Position numbers and translations under genes: made by a program. Below are positions 26,097-34,595 of a stretch of DNA of 64,000 nucleotides, piece by piece. The notes under the pieces were generated by a model. That model did no database searches and was not told the DNA's origin. It saw nothing but the letters and a program-made list of their open reading frames with translations. Each line of letters begins with the position of its first letter. The first letter of the stretch is position 1. The stretch comes from Polycyclovorans sp964425915 (GTDB taxonomy: Bacteria; Pseudomonadota; Gammaproteobacteria; Nevskiales; Nevskiaceae): contig CAYROO010000004.1 in NCBI GenBank assembly GCA_964425915.1, positions 186,001 to 250,000 of the forward strand. The letters run 5' to 3'.

Positions 26097-26111
26097 GTGT
26101 CCGCGGTCCGG

Positions 26112-26139
26112 CTTGAAAATGCCGGCCGGGTCCCCAGTT
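26112..26139 (+). promoter_or_regulatory. Heat-shock (sigma-32) promoter of htpG
   Basis: CTTGAAA (26112-26118), a 13-nt spacer, and CCCCAGTT (26132-26139), against the RpoH consensus CTTGAAA-N13-15-CCCCATNT: only one of the defined positions differs. It lies 30 bp before the htpG start, directly behind the terminator. Confidence 0.75.
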
Positions 26140-26168
26140 TCGGAACATCCCGATTACTTGAGGACGCT

Positions 26169-28019
26169 ATGAGCGCGACGACGCATGCCTTTCAGGCGGA
26201 GACCCGTCAGCTGCTGCAGCTGATGATCCACTCCTTGTACTCCAACAAGGAAATCTTTCTCCGCGAGTTGATCTCCAACGCCTCCGACGCCTGCGACAAG
26301 CGGCGTTTTCTCGCCTTGTCGGATGCCAGCCTGATGCCCGAGGGCACCACCTTGCGAATTGCGCTGGCGGTCGACCCTGCCGCGCGCACCGTCACCATCG
26401 AAGACAACGGTGTCGGTATGAGTGCCGCCGAGGTGGTGGACAATCTGGGCACCATCGCGCGTTCCGGTACCCGCAAGTTCATGGAGGCACTCAGTGGGGA
26501 TCAGAAGCAGGACGCGCAGCTGATCGGCCAGTTCGGCGTAGGCTTCTACGCCGCTTTTATCGTCGCTGACAAGGTCACCGTGCTGACGCGTCGGGTTGGC
26601 GAGGCCGGCGCCACGCGCTGGGTGTCCGATGGTCAGGGCGAGTTTTCGGTGGAGGCGGCCGAAAAGCCCGAGCCCGGCACCGTCGTCACCTTGTCATTGC
26701 GCGAGGACGAGTCCGAGTTTCTGACCCCGGCGCGTCTGGAGGGCATCGTCCGCAAATACTCTGACCACATTGGCCTGCCGATCGAACTGGATGGCAAGAC
26801 CATCAACCAGGCGCGGGCGCTGTGGACCCGTCCCAAGAGCGACCTGGGCGACGACGATTATCGGCAGTTCTATCAGCACATCGCCCATGACTGGGAGCCG
26901 CCGCTGAGCTGGGCCCACCACAAGGTGGAGGGGACCCTGGAGTACACCTCACTGCTGTATCTGCCGCAGCGGGCGCCGTTCGATCTGTGGGACCGCGAGC
27001 AGGCACGGGGCGTGCAGCTTTACGTTAAGCGCGTTTTCATCCTGGATCGTGCTGCGGAGTTGCTGCCGGCTTATCTGCGTTTCGTGCGCGGACTGGTGGA
27101 CACTGCCGATCTTCCACTGAACGTTTCGCGCGAGATTCTTCAGGGCAACCGTACTGTCGAAAAGCTCAAGAGTGCGCTGACCAAGCGCGTCCTCGACATG
27201 CTGGACGAACTGGCGCGGAACCACCCCGACGATTACGCACGTTTCTGGACCACCTTCGGTGCCGTGTTGAAGGAGGGCATCGTCGAGGATGACGCCAATC
27301 GCGAGCGCCTTGCCAGCCTGATGCGGTTTGCCTCCACCGTCGAGCCTGAGGGATCGAATGTGACCCTGGCTGACTACCGTGGGCGCATGCCGGAGGGACA
27401 GAAGGCCATCTACTTCCTGACGGCCGACAGCCTCACTGCGGCGCGCAACAGTCCGCACCTGGAGGGTTTCCGCAAGCAGGGCTACGAGGTGCTGTTGCTG
27501 ACCGACCGGATTGACGAATGGGTGGTCAATCATTTGACCACTTTTGACGGCCTGCCTTTGGCGTCGGTGGCCACCGCTGCAGCGGACGTGGAGCGCGCCG
27601 TGGAAACGCCGGACAAGGCGCGGCATGAGGGCGAGTATCAGGACACCGTGCAACGTCTGGAGGCGGTGCTCAAGGGTCGCGTTGCATCGGTGCGTCTGAC
27701 CGGTCGCCTGACCGAGTCGGCGGCCTGCCTGGTGGTACCCGAGCACGGCATGTCGCGCCGGCTGGAGGCGATCCTGCGGCAGTCCGGGCAGGCCCTGCCG
27801 GACACGCTACCCATTCTTGAGCTCAACCCCGAGCATCCGCTGGTGGCCCGTCTGCGGCAGACCGCGGCAGAGGATGCCTTTGGTGATCTCGCCGAAGTTC
27901 TGCTGGGCCAGGCAACGTTGGCAGAAGGCGCCCCGTTGGCGGATCCGGCCGGCTTCGTCCGCCGTCTGAACCGCCTGCTGCTGGACGAGGGCGGCGCCTC
28001 CGGGCGCATCATCGTTTAG
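26169..28019 (+). CDS. htpG: Chaperone HtpG (bacterial Hsp90)
   Basis: 616 residues, normal length. The GHKL ATPase domain is at about 1-215: HSLYSNKEIFLRELISNASDA near residue 20, the ATP-lid motifs IEDNGVGMS and GTIARSGT, and GQFGVGFYAAFIV. The middle domain includes RVFILD and PLNVSREILQ with the catalytic Arg loop, and the C-terminal dimerisation domain ends LLLDEGG. ATG 26169 follows GAGGA; frames extending upstream would run through the promoter. Expression is probably heat-inducible from the sigma-32 site just upstream. Confidence 0.97.
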   Translation: MSATTHAFQAETRQLLQLMIHSLYSNKEIFLRELISNASDACDKRRFLALSDASLMPEGTTLRIALAVDPAARTVTIEDNGVGMSAAEVVDNLGTIARSGTRKFMEALSGDQKQDAQLIGQFGVGFYAAFIVADKVTVLTRRVGEAGATRWVSDGQGEFSVEAAEKPEPGTVVTLSLREDESEFLTPARLEGIVRKYSDHIGLPIELDGKTINQARALWTRPKSDLGDDDYRQFYQHIAHDWEPPLSWAHHKVEGTLEYTSLLYLPQRAPFDLWDREQARGVQLYVKRVFILDRAAELLPAYLRFVRGLVDTADLPLNVSREILQGNRTVEKLKSALTKRVLDMLDELARNHPDDYARFWTTFGAVLKEGIVEDDANRERLASLMRFASTVEPEGSNVTLADYRGRMPEGQKAIYFLTADSLTAARNSPHLEGFRKQGYEVLLLTDRIDEWVVNHLTTFDGLPLASVATAAADVERAVETPDKARHEGEYQDTVQRLEAVLKGRVASVRLTGRLTESAACLVVPEHGMSRRLEAILRQSGQALPDTLPILELNPEHPLVARLRQTAAEDAFGDLAEVLLGQATLAEGAPLADPAGFVRRLNRLLLDEGGASGRIIV

Positions 28020-28055
28020 GGACCACCCCTCCAAGGGGCGTGTCCGCAAACACCG

Positions 28056-28532
28056 CTACAGCACGGTTCGGGTTTCCACGTAGCGCTGTTGCCACCAGCG
28101 GTTTCCCACCGGCGCCACGATGACGTGGCGTCCGGTGGACGGGGCATGCACGGCCTGACCATCACCCAGATACAGGGCGACGTGGTCGATGCCGCGGCCG
28201 CCAAAACTGTAGAAGAGCAGATCGCCGGGGCGGGCCTCGTCGAGATCGATGCGTCGTCCGACATGGCGTTGTTCGCGCGTGGTGCGCGGCAGCGCAATGC
28301 CCTGCAGCCGATAGAGATACTGCACCAGCCCACTGCAGTCGAAGCCAGCGTCTGGATCGGTTCCGCCGTAGCGATAGGGGCGTCCGATTTGTCCCAGGGC
28401 GTCGAACACCAGTGCTCTGCGAACGGCTTCCAGCGGCGCATCGCCGTGGGCACCTCGGTCGAGGCTGCTGCAGGCGACGAGCGCACCGCCCAGCAGCACG
28501 ATCAGTAAGCGACGGCGGCCTTGGCAGGTCAT
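28056..28532 (-). CDS. NlpC/P60-family cell-wall endopeptidase lipoprotein
   Basis: 158 residues from ATG 28532. The signal peptide LLIVLLGGALVAC ends in a lipobox, so the protein should be lipid-anchored. The NlpC/P60 domain has catalytic C66 in GFDCSGLVQYLY, His in GIDHVALYLG and a third polar residue in AVHAPSTG. Members cut murein stem peptides (gamma-D-Glu-diaminopimelate or similar). Upstream in-frame codons do not add a signal and are not used. Eight bases separate it from the GST gene, so the two are probably co-transcribed with trxB. Confidence 0.88.
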   Translation of the reverse strand: MTCQGRRRLLIVLLGGALVACSSLDRGAHGDAPLEAVRRALVFDALGQIGRPYRYGGTDPDAGFDCSGLVQYLYRLQGIALPRTTREQRHVGRRIDLDEARPGDLLFYSFGGRGIDHVALYLGDGQAVHAPSTGRHVIVAPVGNRWWQQRYVETRTVL

Positions 28533-28539
28533 AGGCGCC

Positions 28540-29139
28540 TCAGACCGGCGGGCGGGTGTCCACCATGGCGGGCCGTTCGCTGAATCGGGCGTACCAGTCA
28601 TTCAGGGCAGGTGCGCGACGGCGCCATTCGATGTAGGGAAGCCGGAAGTCGAGGTAGCCGAGGGCGACTCCGGTGGTGATATCGATCACGCCTGGCGAGT
28701 CATCAGACAAGGCATTGGCTTCCAGCTCCAGCATATCGATGGCGCGCTCGATCACCGCCTGCTGCCGATCCAGATAGCTCGGGTAGATGATGCTTTCCGG
28801 ACGTCGCTTCTCCAGCACACTGCCCAGGGCCGCTTCCAGTACCCCATCGGCGACCACCGCCCGGCGAGCGGCGGCCCAGCGACTGGTGGGCGTGGGCAGC
28901 GGTGTCACCCGCGATTGCAGAAAATCGATGATCAGCTTGGAGTCGGGCAGTGCTTCGCCGTGGTCGCTCACCAGGGTGGGGATGCGTGACAGCGGGTTGG
29001 CGGCCAAAAACTCCGTCGGAGGTTGGCTGGCGAACGGGTCGATCACCACTTCCTCGACCTGGTCGGCCAAGCCCAGCTCTCGGATCACCACCCGCACCTT
29101 GCGGGCAAAGGGCGAGGTGAGATTGCAGTAGAGCTTCAC
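28540..29139 (-). CDS. Glutathione S-transferase family protein (YibF-like)
   Basis: 199 residues. The thioredoxin-fold N-domain begins MKLYCNLTSPFARKVRVV, with Ser in the SPFARK motif as the likely glutathione-activating residue, and then NPLSRIPTLV (cis-Pro) and LPDSKLIIDFL (the Asp-Ser contact with glutathione). A helical C-domain follows with ITTGVALGYLDFR. The start overlaps the trxB stop (ATGA), which suggests a shared thiol-redox theme. Substrate unknown. Confidence 0.85.
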   Translation of the reverse strand: MKLYCNLTSPFARKVRVVIRELGLADQVEEVVIDPFASQPPTEFLAANPLSRIPTLVSDHGEALPDSKLIIDFLQSRVTPLPTPTSRWAAARRAVVADGVLEAALGSVLEKRRPESIIYPSYLDRQQAVIERAIDMLELEANALSDDSPGVIDITTGVALGYLDFRLPYIEWRRRAPALNDWYARFSERPAMVDTRPPV

Positions 29140-30095
29140 GCGTCGGCCAGCTTGTCCAGGTAACGCTCGGCGTCGAGTGCTGCCTGGCAGCCGGTGCCGG
29201 CACTGGTGATGGCCTGCCGATAGACGTGGTCCATGACGTCGCCGGCTGCGAACACGCCAGGCACGCTGGTCGCGGTGGCGTTGCCACTGCTGCCAGAGTG
29301 CACCTTCAGGTAGCCGCCCTCCATATCCAGCTGGCCCTCAAAGATGCCGGTGTTGGGCGCATGACCGATGGCAATGAAGACGCCCTTGAGCGCGATGTCG
29401 CGCGCGGGACCGCCATCCACCGGCTTGATGCGGATACCTGTGACGCCGCTGTCGTCGCCCAACACCTCATCCAGTGCGCTGTTCCAGACGATCTCGACCT
29501 TGCCCTCCTCGGCTTTGCGGAACAGTTTGTCGTGCAGGATCTTCTCGCCGCGGAACTTGTCGCGGCGGTGCACCACCGTCACCTTTTTGGCGATATTGGC
29601 GAGGTATAGGGCCTCCTCGACCGCCGTGTTGCCGCCACCGATCACCGCGACTTCCTCGTTCTTGTAGAAAAAGCCGTCGCAGGTGGCGCAGGCCGACACG
29701 CCTTTGCCGCGGAAGGCGGTTTCCGAGGGCAGCCCGAGATACTTGGCGGAGGCGCCGGTGGCAATGATCAGCGCATCGCAGCTGTACTGTCCCTGGTCGC
29801 CGGTGAGCAGAAACGGCCGCTGCCCCAGCTTCACCTCGTGGATGTGGTCGTAGATGAACTGTGTGTCGAATCGCTCGGCATGTTGCTGCATGCGTTGCAT
29901 CAGGTCCGGACCCATCAGGCCCTCGACGTCTCCGGGCCAGTTGTCGACCTCAGTGGTGGTCATCAGCTGACCGCCCTGTTCGAGTCCGGTGATCAGTGCC
30001 GGCTGCAGATTGGCTCGGGCGGCATAGACCGCGGCGGTGTAGCCGGCGGGGCCAGAGCCAAGAATGATCAGGCGATGGTGGGGAATGGACGTCAT
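29136..30095 (-). CDS. trxB: Thioredoxin reductase
   Basis: 319 residues; NADPH- and FAD-dependent reductase of thioredoxin. FAD motif LGSGPAGYTAAVYAARA at about 11-27, redox-active C136 and C139 in SACATCDGFF, NADPH motif VIGGGNTAVEEALYL and HRRDKFRG, and the C-terminal GVFAAGDVMD FAD contact. Short (low-molecular-weight) type. First gene of trxB-GST-nlpC on the minus strand. Confidence 0.97.
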   Translation of the reverse strand: MTSIPHHRLIILGSGPAGYTAAVYAARANLQPALITGLEQGGQLMTTTEVDNWPGDVEGLMGPDLMQRMQQHAERFDTQFIYDHIHEVKLGQRPFLLTGDQGQYSCDALIIATGASAKYLGLPSETAFRGKGVSACATCDGFFYKNEEVAVIGGGNTAVEEALYLANIAKKVTVVHRRDKFRGEKILHDKLFRKAEEGKVEIVWNSALDEVLGDDSGVTGIRIKPVDGGPARDIALKGVFIAIGHAPNTGIFEGQLDMEGGYLKVHSGSSGNATATSVPGVFAAGDVMDHVYRQAITSAGTGCQAALDAERYLDKLADA

Positions 30096-30131
30096 GATGA
30101 TCCTGCTGCGGGCCGCTGACAGCGGCGTGGG

Positions 30132-30147
30132 GTGCCCTGGAGGGCAC
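30132..30147. repeat. Inverted repeat in the trxB leader
   Basis: GTGCCCT (30132-30138), GG, AGGGCAC (30141-30147). It falls between the trxB -10 box and ATG, so it would be a hairpin at the start of the mRNA or a protein site. No T-tract. Confidence 0.35.
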
Positions 30148-30158
30148 GGAACGCCGCG

Positions 30159-30187
30159 ATGCTAGAGCGCTCGTCTGGCCAGGTCAA
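30159..30187 (-). promoter_or_regulatory. Promoter of trxB
   Basis: On the minus strand: -35 TTGACC (30187-30182), 17-nt spacer, -10 TAGCAT (30164-30159), about 65 bp before the trxB ATG. The divergent sppA has a TATCAT at 30222-30227 but no matching -35 box. Confidence 0.55.
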
Positions 30188-30312
30188 AGCAAAACTTCCG
30201 ATGTCCGGGATAGTCCTCCACTATCATGGGGGCTGCCGTCCGGGTGCCGCTGCAGCCGGGCCCCATCCGCTTCCGGAACACCGCGCCTGCGGTCTCCCTG
30301 CGACGAGCCGTC

Positions 30313-32160
30313 ATGTCCGAAACCAAATCCCTTATCCGCCGCCTGTTTGATTCGCTGTGGACTGCCGTCACCACGATCTACAAGGTGATGATTCTGCTGA
30401 GTCTGGTGTTCTTTCTGTTCACGCTGTGGCTGCTGTGGTCGGGCCCTCCGGTGCCTCGGGTCGAGGACAACGTCGCCGTGGTGATCGCGCCGACGGGTGT
30501 GCTGGTGGACCAGCTTGAAATCGATCCGGCGATGGCCTTGCTCGACCAGCTCAACGGCACGCCCCCGCCGCAGACGGCGGTCCAGGATGTGGTCGATGCG
30601 CTGACGGCGGCGGCCGAGGACGACCGGATCCGCTTCGCCGTGCTCAAGCTGGATGGCCTGTGGGGTGGGGGGCTCGCGCAAGTCAGCGAGATCATTGATG
30701 CCATCGGACGGTTTCGCGCGAGCGGCAAGACCGTGGTGGCCTATTCGGGCTGGTACGACCAACTCGGCTACCTCGCGGCCAGCCACGCCGATGAGATTGT
30801 GGTGGACCCGATGGGTATGGTGGCCCTGGAAGGGCTGTCGGCCTACCAGAACTACTTCCGTGATCTCACGGACAAGCTTGGGGTGACGGTCAACGTGTTC
30901 CGCGTCGGCGAGTTCAAGTCGGCGGTGGAGCCCTTCATCCGCAACGACATGTCGCCGGAAGCGCGCCGCGTCAATCAGGCTTGGCTTGGCGACCTCTGGC
31001 GCCACTACGGCGCCACTGTGGGGGTCGGGCGCGCGTTGGCGCCGGAAGCAGTGGACCGCTACATCACGGCGCTGCCGATCGAAATGAAGGCAGGGGCTTC
31101 CTGGGCGGATGTGGCGCTGGCGCACGGCCTGGTCACTCACGTTGAGACCTTGCGCGACTTTCGTGCACGGATGGCTGAGCAGGTCGGCCTCGATGAGGAC
31201 CATGGCAGCTTCCGGCAGATTCACTTTTACGACTACCTGGCGGCACGTGACCGCGAGCAAACGGTGGTGGCAGATCGGCCACTGATTGCGCGGGTGGTGG
31301 TCCAGGGCGAGATCGTTGACGGGCCGAGCACGGTCGGCGTGGCCGGCGGTGAAACCATCGCCGCGCTGCTGGACGATGCGCGGCGAACGCCGGAGGTGGA
31401 AGCCGTGGTTTTGCGGGTGGACTCGCCAGGAGGCAGCGTCTGGGCGTCCGAGCAGATCCGGCGGGCCGTGGTGCATCTGCGTGACGAGGGCAAGCCGGTG
31501 GTGGTGTCGATGGGCAACGTCGCCGCCAGCGGCGGCTACTGGATCAGTATGGATGCCGACCGGGTGCTGGCGCATCCGCAGACCATCACCGGCTCCATCG
31601 GTATCTTCGGCCTGATTCCGACCTTGGATCGCGCGCTGGAAAAGGTCGGGATCCACACCGACGGTGTCGGCACCACCCCGCTGGCCGGCGCCTTCCGGCT
31701 CGACCGTCCCTTGTCGCCCGAGGTCAAGACCTTGATCCAGGCCGAGGTCAATCGCGGATATGAGGAGTTTGTGGCGCGGGCGGCGGCGGCCCGGCAGATG
31801 CCGGTGGCGGCGCTGGAGCCGCTGGCGCAGGGGCGGGTATGGAGTGGCGAGGCGGCGCAGACGCGCAATCTCATCGATGCCCTTGGTAGCCAGGAGGATG
31901 CGGTTTCGGTGGCCGCCGAGCTGGCTGGCCTGGACGACTGGCAGCTGCAGGACTTTGCACCGCAGACCGATTTCGCCAGCCGTTTTCTGCAGCAGCTGAC
32001 CGGGGGGCTGATCCGGCACTTCGGCAGGGCCATGGTGCCCGACATCGTGTTGCAGCTGATGGAACCGCTGGCGACACCGGTGCGGCGCCTCAGTGATCCG
32101 CAGGGGCGATACGCGCATTGTGCCTGCGGGACGGTCGTCGGCAACCGCCAGGCGCCGTAA
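30313..32160 (+). CDS. sppA: Signal peptide peptidase SppA, 67-kDa type
   Basis: 615 residues, with two tandem ClpP-like (S49) domains as in E. coli SppA. A membrane anchor at about 25-48 (IYKVMILLSLVFFLFTLWLL region) places it in the inner membrane with the catalytic part outside. The Lys general base is K202 in GEFKSAVEPF (first domain) and the nucleophile is S406 in AASGGYW (second domain), matching the E. coli pair K209/S409. It degrades cleaved signal peptides. ATG 30313 is chosen because the longer frame from 30226 adds unrelated residues. Confidence 0.93.
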   Translation: MSETKSLIRRLFDSLWTAVTTIYKVMILLSLVFFLFTLWLLWSGPPVPRVEDNVAVVIAPTGVLVDQLEIDPAMALLDQLNGTPPPQTAVQDVVDALTAAAEDDRIRFAVLKLDGLWGGGLAQVSEIIDAIGRFRASGKTVVAYSGWYDQLGYLAASHADEIVVDPMGMVALEGLSAYQNYFRDLTDKLGVTVNVFRVGEFKSAVEPFIRNDMSPEARRVNQAWLGDLWRHYGATVGVGRALAPEAVDRYITALPIEMKAGASWADVALAHGLVTHVETLRDFRARMAEQVGLDEDHGSFRQIHFYDYLAARDREQTVVADRPLIARVVVQGEIVDGPSTVGVAGGETIAALLDDARRTPEVEAVVLRVDSPGGSVWASEQIRRAVVHLRDEGKPVVVSMGNVAASGGYWISMDADRVLAHPQTITGSIGIFGLIPTLDRALEKVGIHTDGVGTTPLAGAFRLDRPLSPEVKTLIQAEVNRGYEEFVARAAAARQMPVAALEPLAQGRVWSGEAAQTRNLIDALGSQEDAVSVAAELAGLDDWQLQDFAPQTDFASRFLQQLTGGLIRHFGRAMVPDIVLQLMEPLATPVRRLSDPQGRYAHCACGTVVGNRQAP

Positions 32161-32939
32161 TGCGGTATCTGGTTCGATCCGGCGGTACCCTGGCGTATAC
32201 CGAGGCCGGCCGTGGGCCGCTTGTGATGCTGGTGCACGGTCTCGGCGCCAGCCGCTCGGACTGGCGCTTTCAGCTCGCTGCGCTGTCGTCGGAGTTTCGC
32301 GTCGTGACGCCTGATCTGCCGGGCTTCGGCGACAGCTCACCGCTCCCCGGACGTCCGACGATTGACGACTACGCTGCGGCCATTGAAGCCCTGGTGGCGC
32401 AACTCTCGCCGGACGCCCCGGTGGTGCTGGGCGGGCACTCCATGGGCGGCGCGGTGGCCCTGCAAGCGGTTTTGAGAGCGCCGGCGCGTTACCACCGGCT
32501 GATCATTGCCAACAGTCTGCCGTCGTTCCAGCCGGAGCGGCTGCGCGACCGCTTCGAGTTTGCCTATCGCCGCGCCGTGGTGCGGCTGTTGGGGCCGGCA
32601 CGATTGGCGCGCCTCAGTGCGTTTCGCATGTTTCCGCATCCGCACCAAACCGATCTGCGCGCGCCGATCATTGCGCGTGGACTGCAGAATCGGGCCTCCA
32701 GCTATTTGCAGGCACTGACCGCCCTGACCGGCTGGAATGCGCTGCCGCGACTGGCCGAGTTGACCCTGCCCGTGCTGTTGCTGGCGGCCGAGCATGACTA
32801 TTTCGGGCGTGATCGGGTACAGCAGTTTGCCGACGCCTTGCCGCGGGCCCGGCTGCAGTGGTTCGAGGGCGCCCGGCACGGGCTGCCGATGGAACGTCCC
32901 GAGGACGTGACCGCGGCGATACGGGCATTTCTGCAATGA
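32160..32939 (+). CDS. Alpha/beta-fold hydrolase
   Basis: 259 residues. MLVHGLGASRSDWR gives the oxyanion loop, TPDLPGFGDSS the following strand, and GGHSMGGAVAL near residue 90 the Ser nucleophile elbow. AAEHDYFGRD holds the acid and GARHGLPMERP the His. It looks like a general esterase/C-C hydrolase of the 260-residue class. The ATG overlaps the sppA stop (TAATG) and its own stop overlaps the murI start (ATGA), so it is translated with both. Confidence 0.85.
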   Translation: MRYLVRSGGTLAYTEAGRGPLVMLVHGLGASRSDWRFQLAALSSEFRVVTPDLPGFGDSSPLPGRPTIDDYAAAIEALVAQLSPDAPVVLGGHSMGGAVALQAVLRAPARYHRLIIANSLPSFQPERLRDRFEFAYRRAVVRLLGPARLARLSAFRMFPHPHQTDLRAPIIARGLQNRASSYLQALTALTGWNALPRLAELTLPVLLLAAEHDYFGRDRVQQFADALPRARLQWFEGARHGLPMERPEDVTAAIRAFLQ

Positions 32940-33715
32940 ATCCGGCGACAGCACCGATCGGGGTCTTCGACTCCGGCCTGGGCGGACTGACCGTGCTTCG
33001 TGCCCTACGCGAGGTCTTGCCGGGAGAGGACTTTATTTACTACGCCGATCAGGCGCATTGTCCCTACGGGGCCCAGTCGGTCGCGGCCATTCAGGCGCGG
33101 GCCTTTGCCATCACTGAGCAGTTCCTGGCAGCGGGCGTGAAGTTGGTGGTCGTCGCCTGCAACACCGCCACCATCGCCGCCATCGCGGCCTTGCGGGCGC
33201 GATACCCGATTCCGTTCGTTGGCATGGAGCCCGCGGTCAAGCCGGCCAGCGCCCTGACCCGCAGCGGCGTGATCGGGGTGCTGGCCACGCCCGGCAGCCT
33301 GGCCGGCGAGAAATTTCGTCAACTGGTGGCTACGCACGCCCAGGGTGTGACAGTGCTGACGCAAGCCTGCGAAGGCTGGGTTGAGGTCGTTGAATCAGAT
33401 CGAGTCTCAGCGCCCGAGACACGCGATCAGGTGGCGGCTGCGCTGCAGCCCCTGCTGGCGCGCGGCGCCGACGTGCTGGTGCTGGGCTGCACCCACTTCC
33501 CCTTGTTGCGTCCGGTCATCGAATCGGTCGCCGGAGCGAAGGTGCAATTGCTGGATACCGGCCCAGCGGTCGCCCGTCAGACGGCGCGCGTTCTGGCCGA
33601 GCGGGCGCTCGCACATCCACGCACCAACGGTGGCCGTGTCCAGTGGCAGGGCAGCGGGGACCGGCACCGGCTGGCGGCGATGGGCCGCCGACTCGGATTG
33701 GACACGGGTGTTTGA
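32936..33715 (+). CDS. murI: Glutamate racemase
   Basis: 259 residues; makes D-glutamate for peptidoglycan by two-cysteine acid/base chemistry. GVFDSGLGGLTVLRAL (with catalytic Asp-Ser) at about 9-24, C75 in VVACNTATIAAI and C185 in LVLGCTHFPLL. A Tyr/Asp-bearing YYADQAHCPYG also matches. ATG 32936 (ATGA with the hydrolase) is preferred to a frame beginning upstream. Convergent with nadC, one base apart. Confidence 0.93.
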   Translation: MNPATAPIGVFDSGLGGLTVLRALREVLPGEDFIYYADQAHCPYGAQSVAAIQARAFAITEQFLAAGVKLVVVACNTATIAAIAALRARYPIPFVGMEPAVKPASALTRSGVIGVLATPGSLAGEKFRQLVATHAQGVTVLTQACEGWVEVVESDRVSAPETRDQVAAALQPLLARGADVLVLGCTHFPLLRPVIESVAGAKVQLLDTGPAVARQTARVLAERALAHPRTNGGRVQWQGSGDRHRLAAMGRRLGLDTGV

Positions 33716-33716
33716 C

Positions 33717-34595
33717 TCAGAGCGGTGCTGTGGTGGCGACGAAGCGCATCGACAGGTCAACCGCGCGGACATGCTTGGTGATGCTGCCCACCGAGATACG
33801 GTCGACCCCACATTCGGCGTAGCGACGCACCGTCTGCAGACTGGCGCCTCCCGAGTACTCGATGACGGTGCGGCCACCGGCCTGACGGTGGGCCCGGGTC
33901 AGAGCGACTGCCTGGCGCAGGGTGTCGAGCGGAAAGTCATCGACCAGTAGCAGGTCGACGTCGGCTGCGAGAGCTGCGCGGGCCTCGTCCAGGGTCTCGG
34001 CTTCGGTCATCAACGGAACGCCGGACTGCAGCGCGCGTGCCGCCGCAATGGCTTCGGCGATGCCGCCCGCCGCGGCGACGTGGTTTTCCTTGATGAGGAT
34101 GCCGTCATACAGGCCGATGCGATGGTTGACGCCACCGCCGCAACGTACGGCGTACTTCTGCGCCCGCCGCAGGCCGGGCAGCGTCTTGCGGGTGTCAACG
34201 ATGGCACAGCCGGTGCCCGCCACCGCATGCACGTACTCGGCAACGGCGGTCGCCGTGCCGGAGAGCGTTTGCAGAAAGTTGAGCGCGGTGCGCTCACCGG
34301 TGAGCAGCGCCCGTGCCGGCCCTTCAGCGATGAACAGCTCGGTGTCAGGGTCGACAATCTCGCCCTCGACGACGCGCCAATCGATATGGATCCCCGGATC
34401 CAGCTGCCGGAACACGCTGTCGACCCAGGGCCGACCGCAGATCACCGCACGTTCACGGCTGATGACACGGGCACGTGCCGGCTGATCCGGCACCAGTCGC
34501 GCGGTCCAGTCTCCACTGCCGATATCCTCGGACAATGCTGCGGCGACCGTGGCCGCCACCGACTCGTCGGCATCCAGCGCCACGCCAGCACTCAT
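33717..34595 (-). CDS. nadC: Nicotinate-nucleotide pyrophosphorylase (quinolinate phosphoribosyltransferase)
   Basis: 292 residues; converts quinolinate and PRPP to NaMN in NAD synthesis. TALNFLQTLSGTAT, VDTRKTLPGLRRAQKYAVRCGGG (core DTRKTTPG motif), HRIGLYDGILIKENH, MTEAETLDEA and the C-terminal YSGGASLQTVRRYAECGVDRISVGSIT (SG phosphate loop) are diagnostic. ATG 34595 overlaps the argF stop (ATGA) and is preferred over in-frame ATGs at 34607 and 34637. nadA is about 10 kb away at 44800; nadB is not in the window. Confidence 0.95.
   Translation of the reverse strand: MSAGVALDADESVAATVAAALSEDIGSGDWTARLVPDQPARARVISRERAVICGRPWVDSVFRQLDPGIHIDWRVVEGEIVDPDTELFIAEGPARALLTGERTALNFLQTLSGTATAVAEYVHAVAGTGCAIVDTRKTLPGLRRAQKYAVRCGGGVNHRIGLYDGILIKENHVAAAGGIAEAIAAARALQSGVPLMTEAETLDEARAALAADVDLLLVDDFPLDTLRQAVALTRAHRQAGGRTVIEYSGGASLQTVRRYAECGVDRISVGSITKHVRAVDLSMRFVATTAPL

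Noticed and set aside
30222..30227. TATCAT as the sppA -10 box
   Set aside because: The hexamer is fair but there is no -35 box 16-18 bp upstream, so I did not list it.
30184..32340. A 718-codon minus-strand open frame
   Set aside because: Antisense to sppA, which has a complete catalytic dyad.
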